Assembly (NCBI RefSeq): GCF_035046505.1
Contig: NC_089822.1
Location: 268,843,024 to 268,907,023 of the forward strand
DNA length: 64,000 nucleotides
Origin: Tiliqua scincoides
Taxonomy: Eukaryota; Chordata; Lepidosauria; Squamata; Scincidae
Direction of reading: 5' to 3'
Of the stretch, positions 1-11,307 are shown in pieces. The first letter of the stretch is position 1. Each line of letters opens with the position of its first letter. A program made the position numbers and the translations under genes. The notes beneath the pieces were generated by a model. That model saw only the letters and a program-made list of their open reading frames with translations, searched no databases and had not been told where the DNA came from.

Positions 1-369
1 CTTTGCAATGCTACTAGGCCTAAACTGCACATATTCATGACAGTCTCCCAATGCTTCTCACTCCACACACCTTTTAAGACTGCAGCAACCAGCCATTCCA
101 CCCATTAGCAGCAGTCATCACAGCTTCAAAATTATAAATAATTAGTTTTTTAATTTAATAGTAAATATTTAATATGTTTATAATTTTTAAAACATCTATT
201 GTTTGTTTATATCATCTTTCAACCTGATTATGTTTTATTAAGTTTCCTTTTTATTTTTGTAAGATTTGTTTTAAAGTCAAACCAAACCTTATTTTTTTTG
301 TTTATAGTTATAGTCACAGCTCTTTCTTTTTTCTAAGATGTTTATTTAAAAGTAGTAACAAAGCTACTC
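1..369. other. AT-rich non-coding sequence
   Basis: AT-rich sequence with no convincing open frame, RNA gene or recognisable repeat. It borders an L2 3' end. Confidence 0.5.
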
Positions 370-735
370 AGGCTTTTAAATAATAAAATAATAATAACTT
401 TATTTCTACCCCGCCTTTCTCCCCGAAGGGACTCAAGGCGGCTTACAACATATTAAAAACAATTTAAAAACAAATAAAAACATATTAACACATACTAAAA
501 ACAGCAGTCAGAGTAAAAAAAATAGGTAAAAAGAGCATAGAGCAGCAGCAAGTCATAAAAGAATCAGGCCTGTAAAAAATATTAAAAGATGTTAAAAAGA
601 TGTTAAAAGATGTTAAAAAGATGTTAAAAGGCCAAGAACTCAGAAGGCCTGTTTAAACAGAAGGGTCTTCAGGCCTTGCCGAAAGGTCTCAAGAGAGGGA
701 GCCATTCTTAAGTCAAGGGGAAGGGAGTTAAGCCT
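370..735 (-). mobile_element. L2 LINE 3' end
   Basis: The reverse complement ends in the L2-type tail, with a GCCGCCTTGAGTCCCTTCGG block, then GGCGGGGTAGAAATAAAG and a short A/T repeat. Further up it carries the coding-end stretch homologous to the L2 copy at 32270-33430, which corresponds to the C-terminal GLKTFLF region. It is 5'-truncated. Tandem short repeats (TTAAAAAGATG type) lie in its 3' untranslated part around 585-625. Confidence 0.7.
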
Positions 736-1180
736 CCCTGTTTCATCAGAAAAATTTTTCTGATCCCATAGCTTTGATTTATTAATAAAATAATTTTTTA
801 ATTCCATCCTGTTTCATCAGAAAATTTTTTCTGATCCCATAGCTTTGATCAGGCCCTTAAGGCCCTGTTTTATTATTAAATGTTTTTTAATTTTATAATT
901 AACCATGTGTTTTTTTTCCTCATCAGTTTATAAAAATGTTAAGTTAAACAATTGTGTATGCTTGTTTTCATTGTTTTTAAGTTTCCTCTTTGTTCCTACA
1001 CAAAGTGCATCTTACAATTTTTTTATTTAAATAATTAAAAACGAGGGATATGATGATATATTTGTTTGTTTGTTTAGACTAATATATATTTAAGAGACAC
1101 TTTATCAGACTCTCAGGAGCCTCCCTGTCTTTTAGACTAATATATATTTAAGAGACACTTTATCAAGCTTAGAAGCCTCC
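731..1180. repeat. Two short local duplications in AT-rich DNA
   Basis: A block containing CTGTTTCATCAGAAAA and CTGATCCCATAGCTTTGAT occurs at about 739-778 and again at about 808-849. A second block, about 58 bp long and starting TTAGACTAATATATATTT, occurs at about 1074 and again at about 1132. These are simple local tandem duplications. No gene is seen around them. Confidence 0.6.
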
Positions 1181-2060
1181 CTGTCTCATTAAGTGAAACA
1201 TTAAATACAGAAAGATTCACCCCCCATGAAAGGCATGTTAAGAGTTATAAAACCATTGCCTCCTAGCCCAAATCAAAGCAAGCTCCTTAAGCAACCACAC
1301 GTTTAAAGTTTTCAAATAACCCATAGTTTATTATCAATAATTCTCAGACCCAAAATGAAAAAGCCCAGCCTCATTAGTAACCTAGGAGCAAGGCTATGTT
1401 GTTGTGCTTACTCCCACAGGAATGTTTTAAGTGTGTGAAACCAGCCAAAGAAGGAGGCACCAAAGCCTGAAAAATCCGATTCCCAACTTCCTGATGACAT
1501 CCAGTAAAAACAGCTTCCCTTGCTGCATTGACTCCTGCAAACTGCTTCTCATCTCTTCATTGCTTCTCTGACTTTTTATTCTGCTACAGTAGGAGACACT
1601 TAAACAATGATTTACATGCCAGACTTCCTCCCATCATGTGTGACCATAGGGAGGTGGTGGTTGTGTAACCATGAGCCTGCGAACTGACCAGAGTTTTGGA
1701 AATGTGGCCTGTGTGAGTTTAGCCTGCATGATATTTCAGTCCATAGTAACATAACCAGATAGAGAGAAAATTACAACTAAAAAGAAAAAGGGGATTTTCA
1801 CATAACAGGTGCACACACGTGGTCTCTTTGGACTTCAGAAAGCCCGCCAGAGGGAACTAGTGCGAAGCTCCGGTCCCCTTTGGAAAGTCCAGGTGGGGCC
1901 CAAGTCTGGTTCAACATGGGTCCAGGAGACCCACGCTGAGCCAGATCCGTGGATACGGAGGCCTCACCTATACTCATGATTTAATTACCAAGCAGTACTG
2001 AAACACCTAATGTGGATTCTTTGAGTAAACAGTTCATTGTTCCAAAACAGTTCAAAATAT
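1181..2060. other. Intergenic, nothing recognised
   Basis: No coding frame with family similarity, no RNA gene and no clear repeat was recognised. Confidence 0.4.
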
Positions 2061-2063
2061 ATA

Positions 2064-2244
2064 AAGGGTGCAATACTAACCCACTTTCCAGCACCGACAT
2101 AAGGGTAATGCAACTCCGACATAAGGGAAAAAACCTTCCCTCACCTTGAGGAGGCCTCCATGACTGCCCCCTAACTACAGGATGCAGCACATGCCCCACT
2201 GGCACAGCTATGCCAGTAGCAGAAAATTGGTTAGGATTTAGGCC
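2064..2244. mobile_element. Foldback MITE, GGGC-CAATCC family
   Basis: The ends resemble an inverted repeat (GGGTGCAATACTAACC on the left, GGTTAGGATTTAGGCC on the right). The interior (CCAGCACCGACATAAGGG, GAGGAGGCCTCC, CACTGGCACAGCTATGCCAG) matches the better-preserved copies at 20934-21101 and 55206-55406. Non-autonomous DNA transposon, diverged copy. Confidence 0.5.
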
Positions 2245-2249
2245 AAAAA

Positions 2250-3120
2250 GACACAAATGAAACACCAGCAGAAGACACTGAAAAAGATACCATGTTGGGA
2301 CAAAGAGGGACATTTGCTCTCTCCCTGCTAAATTACGGGACAAATCACTTTAATTGCCTTTTTCTCCAGTGAGCAATATTCCACTTGGATGAAAAGTCAG
2401 CCTTGTCCTTACACGGAATCCTCATTGAAGTCACAGGGATTTACACGGCCACTCTCTGGGGTGAATTTGTTCATGAGACAGCAGGTCTGACAGCGGAATC
2501 CTAGGCTGCCACTGTACCCACCAGGATCTCCTTGGGGGAAGGGACATTCGTCACCTTCCCCCAAGTAAAGGTGCAGGCCCCACAATGGGTTTCCTCCAGT
2601 CTACGTCGGCTATTTCACCAGCACAGACAGTTGGCTTTTCAACCCAACATGGAGCACAGGGTCCAGCAGAGGCCTGCCAGTCCCACCACCCAACCCCCAG
2701 GTCCAATCTTCCTTTCCCTCCACCCTGTTCCACCCATGCCCCGTCTTCCCTTGCCCCAAAACATCTTATGTTCAGAACTCAGCACTGCAGGAGCTCCAGC
2801 CGGCCGGCCAGGTCGTGCTGAGACTCAGTGTCAACTGGTGCTGACCCAGCGCCAGTGTTACTTACTCCCAGGGTGTTGTAAACATGTTTTGCGACACTTT
2901 TGCGATAGTGTCTTCACTCAACAGCGGCACTGGGGCTAAAAGCCCTTAGAATTGGGCTCGGAGAGTTATTTAACTGCTACATCTATTTCCTGCTTCAGGC
3001 AGGATGAGCTATTAGTCTCTTTCCAAATCTACGATACTATGATTAATGGAAGCATTTTTACAGATTCTCCCTTGTCTGGGTTCTTTGTGGTAAAGTCAGA
3101 ATTGGGCTCACACTAAAGCA
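2250..3120. other. Intergenic, nothing recognised
   Basis: Open frames of up to 135 codons occur, but they show no family similarity and their composition does not suggest coding. Nothing else was recognised before the 5S-derived SINE. Confidence 0.4.
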
Positions 3121-3126
3121 ACTGTT

Positions 3127-3275
3127 ACCCTGCACATGCCTGATCTCATCTGATCTTGGAAGCTAAGCAGGGTCAGGCCTGGTTAGTACTTGGATGGGAG
3201 ACCGCCTGGGAATACTGGGTGCTGTAGGCTTATACCATAGCCTTTCGAGACTGAAGGTTGCCAACCAACCAACCA
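3127..3275 (+). mobile_element. 5S rRNA-derived SINE, copy 1
   Basis: Positions 3127 to about 3231 are a near-complete 5S rRNA sequence. The internal type-1 Pol III promoter blocks are preserved: GAAGCTAAGCAGGGTC (box A region) and TACTTGGATGGGAGACCGCC (box C). The normal 5S 3' end (GGTGCTGTAGGCTT) is followed by a non-5S tail, ATACCATAGCCTTTCGAGAC and TGAAGGTTGCCAACC. The same tail ends the LINE copies at 42334 and 38415. The element sits in the decayed 3' part of the ZNF-1 finger array, in antisense orientation. Confidence 0.8.
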
Positions 3276-3468
<193 letters not shown>

Positions 3469-5489
3469 TCACTCGTTGTGGGTCCTGTGATGCAAAATCA
3501 GGGTTATTTTCCGACCGAAACTCTTTCCACACTCCAAGCATTGATAGGGTTTCACCCCTGTATGGGTTCTTTTATGTTTATTGTAGTATCCACTTGAACT
3601 GAAGCTCTTTCCACACTCCAAGCATTTATATGGTTTCTCCCCTGTATGAGTTCTTTGATGCAGATTCAGGTTTGAGCTCCCACTGAAGCTCCTTCCACAC
3701 TCCAAGCATTTATATGGTTTCTCCCCTGTATGGGTTCTGAGATGCAGATGCAGGTTTGAGGGCGCACTGAAGCTCTTTCCACACTCCAAGCAATGATATG
3801 GTTTCACCCCTGTATGGGTTCTTAGGTGCTGTGTCAGCTGGGAACCCCCACTAAAGCTCTTCCCACATTCTAAGCATTTATATGGTTTCTCCCCTGTGTG
3901 AGTTCTTCGATGCACAGTCAGACTTGAGTACACACTGAAGCTCTTACCACAGTCCAAGCATTTATATGGTTTCTCCCCTGTGTGAGTTCTTCGATGCACA
4001 GTCAGGCTTGAGATCTGAGTAAAACATTTTCCACACACTGAGCATGTATATGGTTTCTCCCCTTTGTGGGTTCTTTGATGCAAAGTCAGATTTGATTTCC
4101 AACTGAAGCTCTTTCCACAGTCCAAGCATTTATATGGTTTCTCCCCTGTGTGGATTCTTTGATGCGAAGTCAGGCGATTGTTTGCACTGAAGCTCTTTCC
4201 ACACTCCAAGCATTTATATGGTTTCTCTCCTGCATGAGTTCTTTGGTGCAAATTCCGGTGTGAGGCCACACTGAAGCTCTTTCTACATACCGAGCATTTA
4301 TATGGTTTCTCCCCTGTGTGGGTTCTTTGATGTGAAGTCAGGTTTGGGCTCAAGCTGAAGCTTTTTCCACACTCTAGGCATTTATATGGTTTCTCCCCTG
4401 TGTGAGTTCTTCGATGCGCAGTCAGACTTGAGTACACACTGAAGCTCTTCCCACAGTCCAAGCATTTATATGGTTTCTCCCCTGTGTGAGTTCTTCGATG
4501 CATAGTCAGGCTTGAGAACTGAGTAAAACATTTTCCACACACTGAGCATGTATATGGTTTCTCCCCTGTGTGGATTCTTTGATGCACTGTCAGGTGTGAT
4601 TTCCGACCGAAGCTCTTTCCACACTCCAAGCATTGATATGGTTTCTCCCCAGTATGGGTGCTTTGGTGGTAACTCAGGACTGAGATCTGACTGAAGGACT
4701 TTCCACACTCTGAGCATGCATATGGTTTCTCCCCTGTATGGGTTCTTTGATGCACAGTCAGCCTTGACCTCACAAGGAAACACTTTCCACACTCTATGCA
4801 TTGATATGGTTTCTCTCCTGTGTGGGTTTTTTGATGCAAATGCAGGCTTGAGCTGTGACTGAAGCTCTTTCCACACTCCAAGCATCCAAATGGCTTCTCT
4901 CCTGTGTGGATTTTTTCATGAGTTCTAAGTTGTGATTTACAGCTAAAGGTCTTTTCACAATGAGGGCATTTTTCCTTCCATCCAGTTTCTTTTTTGGGAG
5001 CGCCTGGGATGACGCTGAAATTGGCATCCTGAGGAGTAGAAGATTTATTTCTCCACTTCTGTTTCTGCTTTCTCTTCTGCCTCTCTGACCTCTCTTGATG
5101 GGCAGCTTTCTCCCTTGTTTGGCTCTTTTTATGGGAACTTAGTTTTGTGCTTGTTCTGAAGCTCTTCCCCCTCTCAGAGCACTCAAATGATTTCTTTCCT
5201 CTGCCGATTTTGCTGTGTTTATTAATGTTGGATTCACAACTGGTTGTTTCCTCGTACAAAGGACGCTTCCCCCTTTTCCTTCCTTTGTGAAGTTCTTCCT
5301 TGATTTGAATTTCCTGGAGGTCATGACCCTGAGGAACACATTCAGTCCTCCAGGGATCTGCTGGGCTTCCCTTTTGCCTCCCCGATCTGTCTTGGTCTTG
5401 AAGAGTCATTTCCACTATGTCAAACATGGTTGTTTCTGGGGACACCACGCATGGCTGCCCCTGATCCCCACAGTCTTGTCTGTTGCTTC
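3469..5489 (-). CDS. ZNF-1 terminal exon: 18-finger C2H2 zinc-finger protein
   Basis: Nuclear sequence-specific DNA-binding protein of the Krüppel C2H2 type. I count 18 intact C-x2-C...H-x3-H fingers joined by TGEKP(Y/F) linkers, preceded by one degenerate finger (CSERGKSF, second Cys replaced) and a basic spacer rich in K, R and Q. The exon begins after the acceptor TCTCTCTTTCAG at 5490-5501 in phase 1, encoding [14 protein letters not shown]. The open frame extends 49 bases into the intron, so its upstream start is not the real one. Fingers 6-7 and 12-13 are near duplicates (CFTQxSSLT, then SFSVYSSLT). The last finger ends HRTHNE and stop in place of a normal linker, and decayed fingers follow. 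The upstream KRAB exon is broken, so if this protein is made it probably starts at an internal Met (for example in TTMFDIVEM) and lacks KRAB. Confidence 0.88.
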
Positions 5490-6270
5490 CTGAAAGAGAG
5501 ACCGAATCCTGATTAGCAGTGCAGTAGGGAAATGTCACTTCTACAGTACACTCCTAGGCATGTATAAAGTAAACCCAATGGGATTTGGTGGCACTTACTT
5601 CCAGGAAAGGATGCAGAAGACGGAGGCACTGCTCAGTGGTTAACTCTCAATTACCTTTTGTGGATCAGTAGCTCAATCATGTTAGCAACTTCACAAGACA
5701 GAAGCAGGTTTGTTAGGTCTGATGGACAAAATATTGGGGCTCTCCAAAGCGACATGATTTGACACAATTCGAGGCTGCCCTCCCCACCTGCAAAAGTGCA
5801 TGGAATGGGACAGGAGAACAAGCAGCCCAAAAATGGGTTGGCATACCATCAGGTTCCAAAGTCTGGTTCCACATCGAACGATATATAAAGTGACGTTGTT
5901 ATTCCTAAAAACCATGATTTTAACAATTTTGGGCACTAGTAGTGTCTCCCCCCCTTAGGGTGCCCTGCCCTTTCTGCCCCCGCCAGCTACACCACTGATG
6001 AGTGGCTCATTTTGCAGGCCTGGAATGCCCCCAAGTAGAATTTTGTACATGTCACAGCAAATTTTTTTATTGAGACAGGCCTATCCTGCAGTTTCAACCC
6101 CAAAGACCATTGGTCAGGTCAAGCTCAACTTGGTCAGTGTGAGACACAGAAGAGAGTACAGGTTCCAGCCCCCCACCCCCCTCTTCTATAATGAAATCCT
6201 GGTAGTGAGAAACAGGGAGTAGTTCATGCATCTCCAGCCCACTCCCCTAGAGGAGAAAGGTCATCCTTAC
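5490..6270 (-). other. ZNF-1 intron before the finger exon
   Basis: Intron between the decayed KRAB exon donor and the finger-exon acceptor. No other feature was recognised. Confidence 0.5.
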
Positions 6271-6390
6271 CTGGAGAGGCCAGGATCCTGCAATTCTCCT
6301 CCATGCCTTCCCTGTGCAAAGGCTTTTGCCCTGGACCCAGCAGAGCCCCCTCCTTCTCCACGAAGCACACAGCCACCTCCTCCAAGGACC
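6271..6390 (-). pseudogene. ZNF-1 KRAB-A exon, decayed
   Basis: KRAB-A boxes recruit TRIM28/KAP1 and their exon is normally 127 bp. The minus strand here has a good acceptor (CTCCTTCCAG, 6391-6400), a good donor (CCAG then GTAAGG at 6270) and a KRAB-like frame reading LEEVAVCFVEKEGALLGPG, then QKPLHREGMEENCRILASP. The exon is only 120 bp. Compared with the intact exon at 58628-58754 it lacks 7 bp at the start, where TGGTGAC has been lost and removes VT of VTFEEV. The KRAB frame is therefore out of phase with the exon start. The conserved EEW has become KEG. Including or skipping this exon puts the fingers out of frame. Confidence 0.75.
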
Positions 6391-6554
6391 CTGGAAGGAG
6401 GAAACAGCTTCAGTTCAAAAATCAAAACTGAAAACTAACCGGGGCAGAGCAAATGGTCAAGAGGAGCCGCTGGGCCGCAGTGTTCAGTGGAGGGAGGGAG
6501 GACGGGCAGAAACTCCCTGGAAGGCGTATAAAACTCAGACCTGGCCATGCTGAC

Positions 6555-6690
6555 CGACCCCCCCCCCACAAGTCTACCCCACAGATAAGTCGAGGGCAGG
6601 TTTCGAGCCAACCATCATGGAATTTTCTATGATCCCCGGATAAGTCGGGGCTTAAACTTAGGGGGGTGTCTGACTATGGTTTTGTCTGAT
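6555..6690. repeat. Short repeat with paired GATAAGTCG motifs
   Basis: ACAGATAAGTCGAGGG at about 6581 and CCGGATAAGTCGGGGC at about 6637 lie in the same orientation, next to a poly-C run and TTTTACCCGAGGC. It may be a degraded DNA-transposon end. The family was not identified. Confidence 0.25.
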
Positions 6691-6910
6691 TTTACCCGAG
6701 GCCAGATCCTGAAAAATAACCTCCCAGTAATTGTTGCCTAAGAACTATACAGTCTCTAATTTATTAAGAACATAGTAAAAGATCATAAGATACATTCTTT
6801 TTAAATTCTTTAATAAAAATTAAATTTTTATTCTTTTTAAATTCTGGTCTTTGCCACCTTTTGGTAAACAGTGTCAGAGTAAGTGCACTGTAAACAACAT
6901 ACCAATAAAG

Positions 6911-7397
6911 CAGTGGTTCCCCACCTGGTATTCATGTACTCCCAGGGACACTCAACAGGATCTTAGGGGCACTTGAAAAAGAATGGAATAATGACAGAAA
7001 AGGGCAGGTCCTACTTCAGAATGCCTTGCAGGGCCAGGAAGGGAGGTAGCTAGTTGATTGTGAAAGCCCCAGCAATAGCTGGTTTGGGTTCATCAATTCA
7101 TGTGTGAATCAGTGATTGAAAACCAGCACAGTAAAAAAGTTGAAACATAATATGGAAAGTGATCAGTCACCCAGAATTGCTCAGAACACTTCTGGTGCAA
7201 ACAGTGTAAAGGCAGAGTCTTCTGTTCAAACAGATGAAAAGAGAAAACACTCTGATGAATACATGAAGTCTGGGCTTTCGTACAGAGGAAATGAGGGCTT
7301 GTATTGTTAATTACAAACATTTTGCTAATATGAAGGGTACAATTTATGGAAATGAGCTGCCAAGGGATATGCAAGTGAAAATGGGTGGGAACCACTG
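6911..7397 (+). mobile_element. hAT-type DNA transposon remnant with transposase-like N-terminus
   Basis: Terminal inverted repeats read CAGTGGTTCCCcACC at 6911 and GGTGGGAACCACTG, ending at 7397, typical of hAT elements. Inside, a 64-codon frame at 7116-7310 ends KRKHSDEYMKSGLSYRGNEG. This resembles the KRKYxExYLKYGF segment near the N-terminus of hAT transposases of the ZBED5/FAM200-like kind. The rest of the transposase is gone. Target-site duplications are not clear. Confidence 0.55.
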
Positions 7398-7545
7398 CAG
7401 GAGATCCATGAATCAAATCCACCTTTAAGGTGTGTGGTGTGTTAAGCCAGAAGCTCTATGTACAACATACAATCCATAACACATAACTTGGAGTGTGCAG
7501 TTCAATTCGCAGCACAGAGATGCAGCTGCATATAATTGCAAACGT

Positions 7546-7622
7546 TTTTACTCAGAAGTAGACCCACTGCTTTCCATGGGAGTTATTCTTAAGTAATGGT
7601 GCACTGAGTTGCAGCCTGGGAC
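7546..7622. repeat. Interspersed repeat, ACTCAGAAGTA family
   Basis: TTACTCAGAAGTAGACCCAC and CCATGGGAGTTATTCTTAAG resemble better copies at 22431-22516 and 63741-63885. There TCTACTCAGAAGTAAGTCC faces an inverted GGGGCTTACTC arm. Probably a short foldback MITE. Confidence 0.4.
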
Positions 7623-7954
7623 TTTCTTTCTAATGGAAAGGAGGATCCCATCCTGGTGTTGGAAAAAAAGACTTCTGCCAAATGCATTTGCAGAAAGGAA
7701 CCAGGTTGCAGCAGCAAAAGGGAATGGAGGAGAATAACTTTGGCTGGGATTTCCCAGGAAAGTTACTATAGAAACAAATGAGATGCTTGAGCAAGAAAGG
7801 AAACTGTTCAGAGTTGAAAGGCTCTGCCCTCTGATTGTCCCAGAGATCAGGTGAAGTGAGAATTGGAGCTGGATTACTTGGCAAAACTATAGGGGAGTAT
7901 CTAGGGAGATTATATATAGGTAGATTAGAATGTAACATGCTCTGCATGGGGATA

Positions 7955-8560
7955 CCTTTGAGGATGGTCCTGAAACTGCAACTAGTGCAAAGCGCGTTGC
8001 CTTTGGGGTTTCGTAGGTTCGACTCAGTTGGACCACTACTTCAGCTTCTACACTGGCTGCCAGTTCATTTCCAGGCCCAATTCAAAGTGCTGGTTTTAAC
8101 TGTTAAAGCCCTTCGAGGTTCAGGACCAGTGTATTTGAGGGACTGCCTCCTTCCATGTAATCCTACCTTTCCTCTTAGGTCATTGGACCTAAGGACTGGA
8201 CTGTGCCACCACCAGCACAGGTGAGGGGGTGGCGGTTAGAAATAGGGCCTTCCGGTGGCGGCTCCTGGTCTTTGGAATCCCCCCTCTCTGGAATTAAGAA
8301 ATGCCTCCTTCTCAAGAGACCTTTAAGACATTTTTATTCAAGGAGGCGTTTAAGTGCTGACATGATGGGACGGCACTTTTTCATGACTGTGAGTTGACTT
8401 GCGTGATTCATTAGCGTTTGAGATGTTTTATTGTTTTAGTTTTTATGTTTTAATATTGTTTTAATCCTTAAATTGTGCTTTTCATGTTGTAAGCCGCCTT
8501 GGGTGCCCTAAAGAGTGGCAGAAAGGTAGGGTCGACATTCTTTAAACAAACAAACAAAAC
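7955..8560 (+). mobile_element. L2 LINE 3' part, degenerate
   Basis: The translation contains LKLQLVQSALPLGF, LLHWLPVHFQAQFKVLVLTV, and KALRGSGPVYLRD. These match the L2 reverse-transcriptase C-terminus seen intact at 32270-33174 (LQLVQNAAA, LHWLPIRFRAQFKVLVL, KALYCSGPGYLRD). The end has the L2 tail (TTGTAAGCCGCCTTGGGTGC). It is frameshifted and 5'-truncated. Confidence 0.75.
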
Positions 8561-9740
8561 TGCTTCTAAGGTCAGTGTTGAAACTTTGTCGGCTGGGGAG
8601 AAAAGGCTCTCTACACTCAGGCCAGTGTGATTTGTGGGCCCCTGATCCCATGAAAAAGGGCAGCTTCCACCTGGATCAAGGAATTCCGATAACATGGGAC
8701 GACAGTTAAGTGGTAGGGGACTGCATTGGGAGTTGTGGAGGATTTCCCCTGAGGAGAGAGGGTCTGGTGTCAGCAGTGGCCCCTTGTGCAGACTGTACAG
8801 GGTTAACACCTTGGCTTGCAATGCGCATGGCCCACAGCTGCAACCTAGTAGGGGTCACGAGGGCCTTGAGGATCAAGGCCCTCATCAGTGCCAGAGAGGG
8901 TGCCAAGATCAGTGCCAAGATCATCAGTGCCAGAGAGGGTGGGAGTCGGGGTGCTCAGGTGTTCTCTCTTACAGCCTTGTGGCTGGGAAAAGAACTTAGC
9001 GGTCCTCCTTTGCCCTGTGAGTGGGCCTCTGCAGGGAGTGTATGGCCTTCTTGGAATTAATAAGTTGTATGGAATATTGTTTAAAATTTAATAATAAGTA
9101 ATCTAGTGTTTAAATTAAGCACATGAAATCCATGAGAGCTTTTAGCTTTTGTCATGTCCTGCTTTTTTCTTGGATATCCTACATTTTGGGATGCCCTGTC
9201 CTCTTTTGAGGTTATGACATCTGGTTGCCCTGCTGGGAGCAAAAGGAGAAAGGTTGGAGGGAGAGAGAAAGAGAAGAAGAAGAACCTGGCCTACTGGCCC
9301 CAGACTGGTGTGTGGCTGCCTTGCTTAGGAGCTGCTGAGAGCTCAGGTGTTGCTTCTGCAGTTGATGAAGCTGCTGAAGGGAACAGGGAGAAAGGAGGAC
9401 CTCTGCAGTTTGACCAGGCAAACCACCCTGGTGGTGGGCTCCAGTGGCACTTTCTGCAGAACTAAGGCTCTTTTGGGGGATAGAAGGGGGGCTAATTAGA
9501 CTAAAGTGGGCATTAGGTCTTCTGAGAGGAATTTTGATGGGACAGGGAGAGATTTAACGGGTCAACTGATCGGTATCCCACCCCTGGCATTCTGTGCAGT
9601 TCACTCCTATTCTGCAGAGCGGACAGGTGTGAGATTTGGTGGCACCAGAAAAAGATGAAAGCCCTTTCAAGGCCTGTGAGCAAGAAGCAGGCACCTAAGC
9701 ACTTGCTTGCATGTGGCCGACCCCCCAACCCCCCAAATCT
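8561..9740. other. ZNF-1 intron, no coding content recognised
   Basis: A short internal repeat of GTGCCAAGATCA/GTGCCAGAGAGG lies at about 8885-8945. Otherwise no gene, RNA or clear mobile element was recognised. Confidence 0.4.
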
Positions 9741-9749
9741 GCCCCTTAC

Positions 9750-9832
9750 CTGAGTAGGCTGCAGAGCTGCTGATTCTGCTTCATGCACAGGAGGAGATGG
9801 TCTGGAACGTGGACCCAAATCTGCCCCACTGC
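9750..9832 (-). CDS. ZNF-1 spacer exon
   Basis: An 83-bp exon on the minus strand. The acceptor is CTCCCTCACAG (9833 upward) and the donor CTCAG then GTAAGG at 9749. Entered in phase 1 and left in phase 0, it encodes SGADLGPRSRPSPPVHEAES and AALQPTQ. It is the counterpart of the ZNF-5 spacer exon at 59052-59119, which has the same phases, the same QPxQ ending and an almost identical donor (CAG then GTAAGGGG). Its entry phase implies an upstream exon of the KRAB-like type, which I could not find. The function of the peptide is unknown. Confidence 0.6.
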
Positions 9833-9849
9833 CTGTGAGGGAGACAGAG

Positions 9850-11300
9850 GGGCAAACTTTTACCCTTCATGCCCTTTTTGGACTTCCCTTCCTTGTGTAA
9901 TTTGAGACTATCTTTGTAACTGCTCCACAGCTCTGGGTCTGACCCAGAATTGCCCCAGTGGGGTGAGCACCACACATCTTGATTCATTTCCTTCCCCCTG
10001 CAGTTTTTCCCTGTTTCTTCCCCTCCCTGCCTTGCCCTCCTTCAGCTCTCTGTTCTTTTTGGATCAGTTGTGGATGCTGGAAGGATTCCTATTGGCTCAA
10101 AACCCAGTTTTTCTTTCTGAAGTCCTGGTCGAGCTCTCAAATGGCAAGAGGTGGAGGCTTTGAAGCCCTGCACAAGTTTGGGGCTGAGGGGTCTGAAGGA
10201 CTGCCTTCTTCCAGATCTCCCTCTAAGGTCATCAGGGTCCCTGGCTGGGGGCAGGTTGACTGCCACAAGGGGCAGAGCCTTCTCTCTGGTGGCACCACAA
10301 GGTTGTCATTCCCTCCCTTTGGAGGCAAGAGCAGCACCTGGCCTGTTAACCCTCCGGGAGGGATGAACACCACCCTGTTCCCTTTAGCGTTCCTGCCCAG
10401 GCCTTTTTCTTGCTGTTCCAGCTGCTGTTCAGTCACCGCCTTGGGAGTCCCATTTTACAGGAGGAGAGGCGGGAGAGGGACGTTTGGAATGTCCTTCTTT
10501 CTGCATCCTGCCTGCCTGTCAAAACCAGGCCCAAGGAAGCTTGTCCAGTGAACAACAGGCCAATTATGAAACATATAACAGGAATTTAAAATGAAGTCCC
10601 ATTACAGAGCACTAGAAGGCCGCATCCAGACTGGCCTGGGGTATCACAACTGAAGTCCGTGCTGCTGAAAGGCGCCTGCCCTCCAGGTGCTGCTCACACT
10701 CCTGGGGCAGGAGGAGTCCCGGAGCAGAGCTCTGTGCAACCCGCCTGGACGTTCCCACCAGCACTGCCGAGATGCTCCCTGCTGCTTCCAGCCCAGAACG
10801 GGGACCTGGCATTGGGCAGGTTGAGGGGCTTGTCTGTTGCGTGTGAGCTGGTCTGCCGGATGCTGAGGGCGCCCTGCCAGGCTGAGGCTTGTTCCAAGTG
10901 GGGCTGGGCCCAGGAGGGGGTGACACCACTGCAGGGATGTCGTTCCACTAACACTGTCCTGGTGCAGCTCTAACAAAGGCTGCTGTTTTTTGCAGAGTAA
11001 TGACTTATGAAGTGCCTTTTGCAGCCTGTTTGCTCCCTTTCTGGATGGGCACTGACGGGGGGGGGGTCCTCAGTGCCCCCCCAGACCCTGCTGCTTTTTG
11101 CACCCTTTCACTGCCGAAGGGCCCCTTCTCCTATTTCTGTTCAGGCTTTTGCACTGTCCCCATCCACGCCCCTCCCCCCCACAGCAGCAAGTCCACCCCA
11201 GAGCTGATCCCAGCATAGCATGCAATGGGTTGGGGGTCTGCCTTCTCTGGCTGGCCTCCCTCCCCACCTGGGGGCTCCTCCCACCCCCTCAGTCCCTTTC
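9850..11300. other. ZNF-1 first intron; possible old L2 fragment
   Basis: Around 10150-10320 there is weak L2-like text (CTTCTTCCAGATCTCCCTC TAAGGTCATC, then GCCACAAGGG and GTGGCACCACAAGG). A SCAN or KRAB-like exon for ZNF-1 was looked for here and not found. Several frames of 70 to 190 codons show no family similarity. Confidence 0.35.
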
Positions 11301-11307
11301 CACCCAC

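Noticed and set aside
9979-10551. 190-codon plus-strand frame
   Set aside because: No similarity to known proteins. It overlaps weak L2-like sequence and shows no splice or start support.
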